35,043 bases of DNA from JAYEIA01 sp964472505. Lineage in GTDB: Bacteria; Bacteroidota; Bacteroidia; Bacteroidales; JAADGE01. The notes below the pieces were generated by a model. That model had not been told where the DNA came from and ran no database searches. It worked only from the letters and a program-made list of their open reading frames with translations. The translations under genes were made by a program, and so were the position numbers. Shown here in pieces: positions 7,695 to 15,213 of the stretch (the stretch's first letter is position 1; every line of letters begins with the position of its first letter). The stretch is from positions 1-35,043 of the forward strand of contig CAYYQW010000042.1 of NCBI GenBank assembly GCA_964472505.1. Reading direction: 5' to 3'.

Positions 7695-8700
7695 AGCATG
7701 TACCCCATTGGTAGTCCGGATTATAAACCTCGTTTTTCTTCCATAGTGTATATATCAATATTAATAATTTGCGCATAACAGCCACTATTCCTTGCTTTTT
7801 ATACACATGTGTTTCCATTATCCTGTCATTAAATGCCCTAAGCTTGTCATTGTGTTGAATGGCAGTCATTGCCGGCATATACAAGGCAGTTCGTATTCTA
7901 CTGTTTCCCTTTTTTGAAATTTTTGTCTTTCCTGAATAGTTCCCTGATTGCTTTTCAATTATATCCAATCCCGAGTAGCTGACCAATTGTTTTATGCTTT
8001 TAAACAGAAAAAAACCATCGGTTTCGGAAAGCACTTTGACAACAGAGATTAGTCCCACTCCTTTGATGGTGATTATACGATCTATTTTTTCTTTCAATTT
8101 CGTATCTGATTTAACCAATCCGGAGATTTCTTTTTCTATTTCAGAGAGTTGTTCCTCATAAAATTCAATTTGTTTTTCATAACGATCAATGCTCATCGGG
8201 TTCTTAGCATGCGAATGCTTAATGGCATGGAGCCTGTTATGGGCCTGAGTTTTTAACCCTTTTAAAGCCGTATGTTCGCGGGATAGGGTTCGAATTTCTC
8301 GAAAGTTTTTACTTGGTGCTTTCCATAAGCGAAGGTTGCGTTCCATACCATAATCAGCAATCACACCACCATCTATTTTATCGTTTTTAGTTTCTATGCC
8401 CAGGCTTTTAGCAAAATACTTTATACGTTGGGGCAATTCAACGCTAACCTTCTTGCCTGCATCATACAGATAATATAATATGTCTTCGTGATAAACCCCT
8501 GTGGCTTCCAACGTGTACACTATATTATCGCCTACTTCCCGTTTATCGCACCAGTAGAGCATTTTCTTAAACCCCGTATCATTATTGTCAAATTTCGTAC
8601 TCCCTTTAATGCGAGTACGTTTTGGAGTTTTTTCTTTAAAAACTACCTCTAATTGGTCTTTACTGACATCAATTCCAATACTTTGTTTAATTACTTTCAT
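7693..8700 (-). CDS. IS110-family transposase (DEDD recombinase)
   Basis: The 335-residue protein has the two IS110 domains. The N-terminal RuvC-like domain carries the DEDD set: Asp11 in GIDVSK, Glu65 in LEATGVY, and Asp107 and Asp110 in NDKIDG. The C-terminal Tnp20-type domain has IITIKGVGLISV (209-220) and SYSGLDIIEKQSG, with Ser252 as the probable nucleophile, followed by ISKKGNSRIRTALY. All catalytic residues are present and the frame is open, so the enzyme is probably active. In this family the recombinase is guided by a bridge RNA transcribed from the element's non-coding end; a strong hairpin upstream of the start codon is the candidate here. Confidence 0.95.
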   Translation of the reverse strand: MKVIKQSIGIDVSKDQLEVVFKEKTPKRTRIKGSTKFDNNDTGFKKMLYWCDKREVGDNIVYTLEATGVYHEDILYYLYDAGKKVSVELPQRIKYFAKSLGIETKNDKIDGGVIADYGMERNLRLWKAPSKNFREIRTLSREHTALKGLKTQAHNRLHAIKHSHAKNPMSIDRYEKQIEFYEEQLSEIEKEISGLVKSDTKLKEKIDRIITIKGVGLISVVKVLSETDGFFLFKSIKQLVSYSGLDIIEKQSGNYSGKTKISKKGNSRIRTALYMPAMTAIQHNDKLRAFNDRIMETHVYKKQGIVAVMRKLLILIYTLWKKNEVYNPDYQWGTC

Positions 8701-8725
8701 TGTTTTAAATTTTTAAATGTTTAAG

Positions 8726-8907
8726 GACTTTTCCCACAGTCTATCCTCTCGGCGTGATACGAAATCTAATCATAATAGAATAGTTTCTCAATACTGTTCA
8801 GACTCAAAGGAAAAGCAAGCAATGAGCAGTTATCTTGAAGACGATATACTCTCTCGTGAGTTATCTTGCGGTCATTTCTTTTCTCATTGCTTGTCCTTTT
8901 AGGAGTC
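8726..8907 (-). ncRNA. Candidate IS110 bridge RNA
   Basis: The region upstream of the transposase start, read on the minus strand, folds strongly. GACTC (complement of 8903-8907) opens a long arm, AAAGGACAAGCAATGAG, that pairs with CTCATTGCTTGCTTTTCCTTT and closing GAGTC (complement of 8801-8805), leaving a loop of about 55 bases. Inside the loop CAAGATAACT occurs twice (complement of 8859-8868 and 8828-8837), around a small ACGA/TCGT stem, as expected of paired guide segments. Smaller hairpins follow (8778-8799, and GACT/AGTC at 8726-8741). In the IS110 group bridge RNA is encoded 5' of the transposase. Structure and position fit; assignment of target and donor loops is inference. Confidence 0.55.
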
Positions 8908-8962
8908 AAAAATAATTTATATATTTATGAGTGCAAACATAAGAGTGGTTGATAACCCTTGA

Positions 8963-9015
8963 AGTGGTTGGTTCTTCTTAATCCAACCGCTCGAAAGGTT
9001 TGCAACCGTTTCGAG
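8963..9015. repeat. REP-like pair of adjacent palindromes
   Basis: Two abutting hairpins: AGTGGTTGG (8963-8971) with CCAACCGCT (8983-8991), one G:U pair, and CTCGAAAGGTT (8990-9000) with AACCGTTTCGAG (9004-9015), one bulge. A partial copy of the left flank, ACCcTTGAAGTG near 8955, recurs as ACCtTTGAAGTG near 9032. The region codes for nothing and resembles repetitive extragenic palindromes, which several IS110 elements use as targets. Copy number in the genome is unknown. Confidence 0.5.
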
Positions 9016-9113
9016 GGTTTCTCTTTCGATAGACCTTTGAAGTGATTACTGAATATATTTGAAATATGTCCAAATTTCCGACAATGTGTATTACGAAAGA
9101 TCAGGCGTTCTGA

Positions 9114-9154
9114 TCTTACATCTTACATCTTATATCTTATATCTTACATCTTCA
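9114..9154 (+). repeat. Heptanucleotide tandem repeat
   Basis: Units of seven bases in tandem: TCTTACA, TCTTACA, TCTTATA, TCTTATA, TCTTACA and a final TCTTCA. The closing TCTTACATCTTCA also occurs once on the other side of the insertion sequence at 7402-7414. Confidence 0.8.
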
Positions 9155-9214
9155 TACAAAAACACGAGTAAAAAAATATTCTGAGAAACTTCAGTTATAT
9201 TAATCATCTTTTTT

Positions 9215-9223
9215 TATCTTTGC
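9215..9223 (+). promoter_or_regulatory. Candidate promoter (-7 element) of the B12 operon
   Basis: TATCTTTGC matches TAnnTTTGY exactly and ends five bases before the first paired base of the riboswitch, placing the transcript start at about the 5' edge of the aptamer. A clear -33 TTTG is missing upstream. Confidence 0.55.
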
Positions 9224-9227
9224 GAAA

Positions 9228-9399
9228 GCATACGGTATAAATCGATTTATTCAAAACGGTTTATAAAAGGGAATGCCGTGTAATTCGGCAACAGTACCCG
9301 CTGCTGTAAGCTTCATTATTATTATTCATACTTTGCCACTGCCCATGCGGCGGGAAGGCGGAATAATAAAGAAGTAAGTCAGAAGACCTGCCGTAATGC
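9228..9399 (+). promoter_or_regulatory. Cobalamin riboswitch
   Basis: The class hallmarks appear in order: GGGAAT (9269-9274), the B12-box region CCCGCTGCTGTAAG (9297-9310), GCCACTG (9335-9341), GGGAAGGC (9352-9359) and GTCAGAAGACCTGCC (9378-9392). The closing stem P1 forms from GCATACGG (9228-9235) and CCGTAATGC (9391-9399) with one bulged base. Downstream, AATCCGA (9408-9414) can pair with TCGGATT (9481-9487) in front of an AT-rich stretch leading to the first start codon at 9518, a plausible expression platform. Cobalamin binding should switch off the four downstream genes. Confidence 0.95.
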
Positions 9400-9517
9400 G
9401 AACTAAGAATCCGATGCTTTCGGGACTAAAAGCAGAGGAAAGAAACTACGGTATCTTTCTCTATTCTACTTTTGTTCTCTTCGGATTAATTTTATTAATT
9501 TTTAAATAATTTTAATC

Positions 9518-10459
9518 ATGAAAAGATTTATTTATTTTATCGGAGCTTTGATGTTTTCATTAACAGCAAATGCTCAAAACATCGCTGATTTCGAAAACCT
9601 TACGGTACCCGAATCCGGCTATTTCAACGGTTCCTCCGAACACAGCGGTACAATCGGCCAAACGGAAAGCTTTAATTATGAAAGCGGCCCGTTTGTATTT
9701 CAAGTCAATTATACGCCGGAAGACGGCTACGACTATTGGTCGGGAATAGGCTATTCGAATCAAACCGACTTAAGTACGGCTGATTGGACAAACTACAGTG
9801 CCTACAGCAATGCTCCGGACGGCGGCGGATTTGAAAATTCCGAAAATTATGCCGTTGGTTATTTTGGGAGTTCTATAGAAATTATGCTTTCCGAAGGCAA
9901 TGAAGAGCTGCAAATAAGCGGCTTGTACATCAGCAACCATGTATGGACTTACCATTACATGAACGGCAGCGACGGAAGCGGAAGCGGAACGTTTGAAACC
10001 GGCGATTACTACAAATTAATTTTTACCGATGACTCCCAAAATACAGTTGAATTCTACTTGGCAGATTTTACCGGTGATAATGCTTATATTATTGACGACT
10101 GGACTTATGTAGATTTATCCGGTTTGGCAGGAACCGGCTTTACGATAAGTTATGAAAGTTCAGATGATTGGACACCGGCTTATTTCTGTATTGATAACAT
10201 TGCGGCCGAAAATCCGGCTTCCGCCAAAATAAGCGAGGGAAAAAGCATACAGCTATACCCCAACCCGGCCGACAACTTTCTGCATCTGACAGGCATAAAG
10301 CAAGAGTGCGACCTTGTAATTACGGACATCAGCGGACGAACGGTTAAGCTGCTTAAAAACACCAATTCCGAAACCATAGACATCAGCGATTTGACAACCG
10401 GCCTGTATTTTCTGAGAATTGAAAACCAAGGACTCGTAAAAAAATTTATGAAACTATAA
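9518..10459 (+). CDS. DUF4465-like secreted protein with T9SS sorting domain, B12 operon
   Basis: 313 residues, first gene under the cobalamin riboswitch. A signal peptide, MKRFIYFIGALMFSLTANAQ, is followed by a beta-rich domain with DUF4465 traits: an opening ADFENLTVPESGYFNGS, GGGFENSENYAVGYF, and a closing YIIDDWTYVDLSGL... PAYFCIDNI. Residues from about 240 form a type A T9SS C-terminal domain (LYPNPADNFLHLTG ... ISDLTTGLYFLRIE ... KKFMKL), so the protein should be exported by the T9SS and anchored at or released from the surface. DUF4465 proteins recur in Bacteroidota cobamide loci as I recall; a role in capturing B12 outside the cell is inferred from context. One base separates its stop from the next start. 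Confidence 0.85.
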   Translation: MKRFIYFIGALMFSLTANAQNIADFENLTVPESGYFNGSSEHSGTIGQTESFNYESGPFVFQVNYTPEDGYDYWSGIGYSNQTDLSTADWTNYSAYSNAPDGGGFENSENYAVGYFGSSIEIMLSEGNEELQISGLYISNHVWTYHYMNGSDGSGSGTFETGDYYKLIFTDDSQNTVEFYLADFTGDNAYIIDDWTYVDLSGLAGTGFTISYESSDDWTPAYFCIDNIAAENPASAKISEGKSIQLYPNPADNFLHLTGIKQECDLVITDISGRTVKLLKNTNSETIDISDLTTGLYFLRIENQGLVKKFMKL

Positions 10460-10460
10460 C

Positions 10461-11447
10461 ATGAGGCCTTTTGTATTCAGCTTAGCGGCCATAATAATCT
10501 GCACGCTTGCGGGAAACAGTCAAAGTTTCCCGCCGGCTGCCGGCTTTCCCGGCTCATCAGCTGTTCATAAAGACAGCTCGGCAATTGTAAATTGGGCGGT
10601 TTCGGCTGAGATTATTCGCGGGCCGCAAGATATAACAAAACCGGACAGCCCGCCTGCAGCCTACGGGAACAAAACCGATGCGCTTGGAAAAGCCGACGGA
10701 AAAGTAGTAAGCTTGGGCGACGGCGGACAGATAATTCTTAAATTTCAGAACCCGATAAGCAACGGAACCGGACCGGATTTTGCCGTGTTTGAAAACGGCT
10801 TCCGACAAGACAGCACATCACACAACGCATTTTTAGAATTAGCATTTGTTGAAGTAAGTTCCGATTGTGAACATTATATTCGTTTTCCGGCTGTCAGTGA
10901 AATACAAAGCGATACGCAAACAGCTACTTACGCACAAACCGATGCCCGATTCATACATAATTTCGCCGGCAAATACACGCTTAATTACGGAACAGCTTTT
11001 GATTTAGAAGAACTCAAGAACAAGGACTCAAAACTTGATATTACAAACATCAGCTGTATAAAAATTATTGATGTAATCGGCAGCATTGACACAAACTATG
11101 CAAGTTACGACAGTTTTGGCAACATCATAAACGACCCCTTTCCTACCCCTTTTGAATCCGGCGGTTTTGATTTGGATGCACTCGCAATTCTTCACGAAAA
11201 AAGCAATGCTGCGCAAGTTGATAAATTAATAGTGGAAAACCCGGTTTCCGGAGATTTATATTTCCCCTCCGGATTTCCCGACAAAGGAACATTAAAAATA
11301 TTTTCGCCAAGCGCAAAACTCATGACTTCTGTTGAGCTTAATAAAAATACTCACAAACTGTCGGCCGGCAATTTGGAAAAAGGACTGTACATCCTTCATT
11401 TTCAGACTGAAAAAGAACTTTATTCTGCCAAAATAATTAAACTTTAA
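10461..11447 (+). CDS. Secreted T9SS cargo protein of the B12 operon
   Basis: 328 residues with a signal peptide (MRPFVFSLAAIIICTLAGNSQ). The mature part contains GPDFAVFENGF, a FVEVSSD strand and ESGGFDLDALAILH, features shared by uncharacterised Bacteroidota surface proteins found near B12 receptors. The last 75 residues look like a T9SS sorting domain: VENPVSGDLYF, LKIFSPSAKLM, LSAGNLEKGLYILHF, ending KIIKL. Its start follows the previous stop by one base, and its stop overlaps the receptor start (TAATG), so it is translationally linked to both. An accessory role in surface binding of cobamides is inferred; the fold and ligand are unknown. Confidence 0.75.
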   Translation: MRPFVFSLAAIIICTLAGNSQSFPPAAGFPGSSAVHKDSSAIVNWAVSAEIIRGPQDITKPDSPPAAYGNKTDALGKADGKVVSLGDGGQIILKFQNPISNGTGPDFAVFENGFRQDSTSHNAFLELAFVEVSSDCEHYIRFPAVSEIQSDTQTATYAQTDARFIHNFAGKYTLNYGTAFDLEELKNKDSKLDITNISCIKIIDVIGSIDTNYASYDSFGNIINDPFPTPFESGGFDLDALAILHEKSNAAQVDKLIVENPVSGDLYFPSGFPDKGTLKIFSPSAKLMTSVELNKNTHKLSAGNLEKGLYILHFQTEKELYSAKIIKL

Positions 11448-13399
11448 TGTTGATAAAACGCTTATACATATCGGCTCTTTTTCTGTTTTGCATTTCTGCA
11501 TTACAAACTGCTGCAAAAGCACAAAATATAATTTTGCAGGAAATGGAAGCCGTAACCGTAGAAGCCAAACGTACCGATTATTTCACCAATGCAGGCAGCA
11601 CTACCATTGATTCGCTGACACTTTCGATTATCGGAAGCGGTGATATCGGGCAGAGCCTTAAAGCTTTGGGAGCAGCCGAAGTAAAAAGCTACGGAGCTTC
11701 CGGAAGCCTTTCTACAGTGAACTTAAGAGGTGCCGGCTCGGAAAATACTTCAGTAAATTTTAACGGCTTTGCGCTTAATTCAATTTCTACCGGCAGTATG
11801 GATTTATCGCTTTTGCCTTCGACGTTCTTTGAAACCATACAAATTATACCGGGTGCCGAAGCCGGGCTATTCGGAAGCGGAACATTTGGCGGAGCCGTTG
11901 CACTCAACAGCTTTTCCGACAAGTATTCAAGCGGCTCCAAAATATGGGCTTCATCAGAAATCGGCAGTTTTGCTAATCAAAAATACAGCATCGGCGGTTA
12001 CATAAAAAATCCGACTTTTCAGTACAAAACTTCTGCATTGCTGCATAAAGCCCGCAATGATTTTCCTTTCATCAATAAATATAAAATCGGACAACCCGAA
12101 GAAATCAGACAACACAATGCATTCCAAATGTACTCCATGCTGCATTCGGCCAAAATCAATCTTTCGGCTCGTGATAAATTAGAAGCTTCTGCCATGATTT
12201 TCAGTAAGGAAATGCAAATTCCGGAAGTGGCTGCTTCATCGGGAAAGAGTTATAAAATGCAACGCGATTCGGGAATTTATATCACAGTCAGGTACAACAA
12301 GCTGCTTAACGACAGCAGAATAAATACCGGAACGGCCGTATTTTTGGATGCGCTCAACTATACCGACAGAAGTTCGGAAACATCCGATAATTTATCGGTT
12401 AACTCACAAATAAAAGCCATCCGGCTAATGAATGATTTTTCATACCGGCGCTATATCTCCAAAGCGCTAACTTCCGAAAGCGGATTTTCAATCAACCTTC
12501 TGAAAGCCGAAAGCAACAATTATCCCAAAACACCGAATGAAATTAACGGTAATCTCTTCTCAGCTCTGAAATACAGCTATAAAACCTGGATTTTCAAACT
12601 GACAGGACGCGCCGAATTATCGGAATACTACAAGATTAAGCCGATAATCTCCGGAGGTATATTATATAAAGCTTTTCGCAAAAAACTTACGCTAAGCGCT
12701 TCGGCTTCAAATCAATTCAGGCGGCCCACATTCAATGAGCGCTTCTGGCAACCCGGCGGAAACACTCAAATAGCTCCCGAAAAAGCAATAAATACCGAGG
12801 GCGGTTTTAGCTTTAAGATATTGAATATAAAAAAATTAAAATTAGAAATGAATCACCGAACGTATTATACCAAAATACGCGACATGATTCGCTGGATTCC
12901 GCTCGAAGGCATTTGGACGGCTCAAAACAACCGAGAAGTTCACAACCGAGGATTTGAAAACGACTTAAACGTTAGATTTAACACTAAAGGCATCAATACA
13001 CGAGCAAATTTGGCTTATTATTACACACGCTCCGACACCGAAGGGGGATTTTTCTTCCGAAATAATACGGAAAACTTAATGTACGTACCCAAGCATCGAT
13101 TTAAGTTTTACGGTTTCACGGGAAATCAAAAATTTCATATCGGCACGGCAGCTCAATATACCGGAAAGCGCCAAACGACCGATACCCCAACCTTAAACAA
13201 TGAATTACCGGCATATTTCACTGCAGATATTTTTGCAGCTTATCGCTGTCATTTTAAGCAGATGGGTTCGGAAGTAAAATTCAAAATTGAAAACATAACA
13301 GACACAAATTACGAAAGCATAAAAGCATATCCTGCGCCCGGGCGTGTGTTTTTTCTTACACTTACACTTTCATATAAACACAAAACCCATGAAAAGTAA
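11447..13399 (+). CDS. btuB: BtuB-like TonB-dependent cobalamin receptor
   Basis: 650 residues, close to BtuB of enterobacteria (about 614). After a signal peptide ending near TAAKAQ, a TonB-box-like segment (MEAVTVEAKR) leads into the plug domain (about 45-160) with SLSTVNLRGAGSENTSVNFNG and VNGFALNS-type turns, then a 22-strand-type barrel with alternating aromatic strands and a terminal Phe-rich strand (GRVFFLTLTLSY). The substrate is assigned from the cobalamin riboswitch upstream and the BtuG-like gene downstream, not from residues alone. It carries no N-terminal carboxypeptidase-like extension of the SusC type. It overlaps the stop of the preceding gene by one base and the next gene by 11 bases. 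No btuFCD importer genes are in the window. Confidence 0.85.
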   Translation: MLIKRLYISALFLFCISALQTAAKAQNIILQEMEAVTVEAKRTDYFTNAGSTTIDSLTLSIIGSGDIGQSLKALGAAEVKSYGASGSLSTVNLRGAGSENTSVNFNGFALNSISTGSMDLSLLPSTFFETIQIIPGAEAGLFGSGTFGGAVALNSFSDKYSSGSKIWASSEIGSFANQKYSIGGYIKNPTFQYKTSALLHKARNDFPFINKYKIGQPEEIRQHNAFQMYSMLHSAKINLSARDKLEASAMIFSKEMQIPEVAASSGKSYKMQRDSGIYITVRYNKLLNDSRINTGTAVFLDALNYTDRSSETSDNLSVNSQIKAIRLMNDFSYRRYISKALTSESGFSINLLKAESNNYPKTPNEINGNLFSALKYSYKTWIFKLTGRAELSEYYKIKPIISGGILYKAFRKKLTLSASASNQFRRPTFNERFWQPGGNTQIAPEKAINTEGGFSFKILNIKKLKLEMNHRTYYTKIRDMIRWIPLEGIWTAQNNREVHNRGFENDLNVRFNTKGINTRANLAYYYTRSDTEGGFFFRNNTENLMYVPKHRFKFYGFTGNQKFHIGTAAQYTGKRQTTDTPTLNNELPAYFTADIFAAYRCHFKQMGSEVKFKIENITDTNYESIKAYPAPGRVFFLTLTLSYKHKTHEK

Positions 13400-14471
13400 A
13401 CATATAATTTTACTTATAATCAGCCTTTTAGTAGTTTTGCATGCTTGCGAAAAATCCACTGAAAATCAGAATCAGAATTTAAGCAATTACTCGGAAGGTG
13501 TTATTATTATTAACGAAGGAAATTTTATGCATGCCAACGGCGATCTATCTCACTATGAGCCTGAAACCGAAAGCCTGAGTAATAATATTTTCTCTGCCCA
13601 AAACGGAGATGTACCGGCCGGTGATGTGATACAATCATTTGCAGCTACCGACAGTTTAGGGCTTTTTACGGCCAATAATTCAAAAACTTTGACAGCCGTT
13701 GATTTAAAAACATTCAAATATCTATGGAAAATTGAGGCTTTGGAATATCCGCGTTATTTGGCTACAGATAATGATTCAATAGCCTACATGACAGACGGAA
13801 AATTTCCGAGCCGCTTACTGAAAATCAATTTGAAAGAAAAGCGTATTGCGGCATCATTAACAATTGGCGCACAAGCAGAAAATTTACTTATTACCGAAGC
13901 GCATATTCTGTGCTGCAACGGCGCTTGGGGTTCCGACAGCACCATCAGTATTGTAAACAAATCTGATTTTAGTTTGGAACAGAATCTAATGGTAGGCAAA
14001 GGCACAACGGATATTGCAGAAGATAAATCCGGAAATATTTGGGTGCTCTGTCAAGGCGAAACTGCGTATGATGATAATTGGAATGTGGTATCGGAGACGG
14101 CTTCGGAGCTGGTCTGCCTTGATTCTGATAATTTTGAAATACTTACACGCATTTCAATAGGCAAAACCGGCGACGGCTTTCAGCCCGTTCGTTTGGCAAG
14201 TTCACCCACTGCTGATTTTGTGCTTGTTGCCGAGAAAAACAGTATTCAGAAAATTTCAACCGATGATTATACACAAACACAAATAATTCACGGAAACTTC
14301 TACGGTCTTGAAATTCAACCCGGCACAAACCATATTTTTGTATTTTCGGATGAAAACTTTCAATCCAACGGCTATATGGAAATATACGATGCTTTCGGAA
14401 ACTTAATTAAAGAAAAAACTGAAACCGGCGTAGGCCCTAACGGTGCATATTTTTTAGATGCTGAAAAATAG
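13389..14471 (+). CDS. BtuG-like surface beta-propeller lipoprotein (DUF5074/YncE-like)
   Basis: The frame is open from 13344, but the ATG at 13389 gives a clean lipoprotein signal: MKSKHIILLIISLLVVLHAC, with Cys20 lipidated. The 360-residue protein opens with VIIINEGNFMHANGDLSHY and NIFSAQNGDVPAGDV, segments characteristic of the BtuG-type propeller, followed by repeated blades such as SKTLTAVDLKTFKYLW, PSRLLKINLKEKRIAA and SELVCLDSDNFEILTRI. BtuG of Bacteroides caps BtuB and hands over B12 with very high affinity; the same role is likely here because the gene overlaps the BtuB-like receptor by 11 bases and lies under the cobalamin riboswitch. It is the last gene of the operon. Confidence 0.85.
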   Translation: MKSKHIILLIISLLVVLHACEKSTENQNQNLSNYSEGVIIINEGNFMHANGDLSHYEPETESLSNNIFSAQNGDVPAGDVIQSFAATDSLGLFTANNSKTLTAVDLKTFKYLWKIEALEYPRYLATDNDSIAYMTDGKFPSRLLKINLKEKRIAASLTIGAQAENLLITEAHILCCNGAWGSDSTISIVNKSDFSLEQNLMVGKGTTDIAEDKSGNIWVLCQGETAYDDNWNVVSETASELVCLDSDNFEILTRISIGKTGDGFQPVRLASSPTADFVLVAEKNSIQKISTDDYTQTQIIHGNFYGLEIQPGTNHIFVFSDENFQSNGYMEIYDAFGNLIKEKTETGVGPNGAYFLDAEK

Positions 14472-14713
14472 GGGGCAGAAATCAGAGCTGAAAGCAATCG
14501 GTACTGAATAAAGATATGCGCTTTCTGTGTTTTGACAAGTCATTCTTTTGTAATAAAAAAAGCTATTTTCTAACACAACTAACCGGGATGTTTGAAAATA
14601 CACAACTCGCTCATTATCAAAAAACAGAAATAAATTAAGTAAAGCCTAATTGTAAAAATTACAACAATTAAAGTAATACTTAAATAAATAAGCGACTTAA
14701 AGCAAGGTTTTAG

Positions 14714-15190
14714 CTACAAATAGTCTTGAATATTTACCGATTTAGGAATAAATTGGTCAACATTTCCGCCGTAACGAAGGATTTCACGAATTACGGAAGA
14801 ACTTACCGGTGTGTGATCGGGTTCGGTGAGCAGAAAAACGGTTTCAATATCTTGTTTGAGTTTACGATTCATTTGCGCAACAGCACGTTCAAACTCAAAA
14901 TCAGCAGCGGTTCGCAATCCGCGCAGTATATAATGAATATTTTTCTCTTCGCAATATTGAACGGTTAAAGCTGAATAGGTATCCACACTCACATTATTAA
15001 AGTTTTTGCACACCTTTCGGATAATATCTAAGCGTTTCTCTATCGGGAAAAAGCCTTTTTTTTCGGAATTAAATCCGATGCCGATTATTATTTCATCAAA
15101 TAAATTAGCCGCACGTGTTAATATAGCTTCATGCCCAATGGTAAAAGGGTCAAATGAACCGGGGAAAAGTGCCGTTTTATTTTGCTTCAT
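14714..15190 (-). CDS. coaD: Phosphopantetheine adenylyltransferase
   Basis: 158 residues, the standard length. CoaD transfers AMP from ATP to 4'-phosphopantetheine, giving dephospho-CoA, the penultimate step of coenzyme A synthesis. The nucleotidyltransferase motif GSFDPFTIGH (residues 11-20) with its catalytic His, the RGLRTAADFEFE segment, and the C-terminal VSSSVIRE are all present. It follows the LysE-family gene on the same strand with about 23 bases between them and is the last gene of that run. Confidence 0.97.
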   Translation of the reverse strand: MKQNKTALFPGSFDPFTIGHEAILTRAANLFDEIIIGIGFNSEKKGFFPIEKRLDIIRKVCKNFNNVSVDTYSALTVQYCEEKNIHYILRGLRTAADFEFERAVAQMNRKLKQDIETVFLLTEPDHTPVSSSVIREILRYGGNVDQFIPKSVNIQDYL

Positions 15191-15213
15191 AATTTAGGGT
15201 TTGTCAAACTGAA

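Larger units (their letters stand above)
7693..8907 (-). mobile_element. IS110-family insertion sequence (minimum extent)
   Basis: The interval covers the transposase gene and the structured RNA candidate upstream of it. IS110 elements lack terminal inverted repeats and make no clear target duplication, so the true ends cannot be read off directly. The 3' end could lie anywhere from about 7511 to 7690 and the 5' end beyond 8907. The element sits between the argF terminator and the cobalamin riboswitch. Only one copy is in this window. Confidence 0.8.

Noticed and set aside
8717..8902. A 61-codon open frame upstream of the transposase
   Set aside because: It overlaps the structured RNA candidate on the opposite strand and has no domain or start-site support.
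14472..14713. Gap after the B12 operon searched for a terminator or further cobamide genes
   Set aside because: Only a weak TTGTAA/TTACAA palindrome was seen, with no T-tract and no coding sequence.
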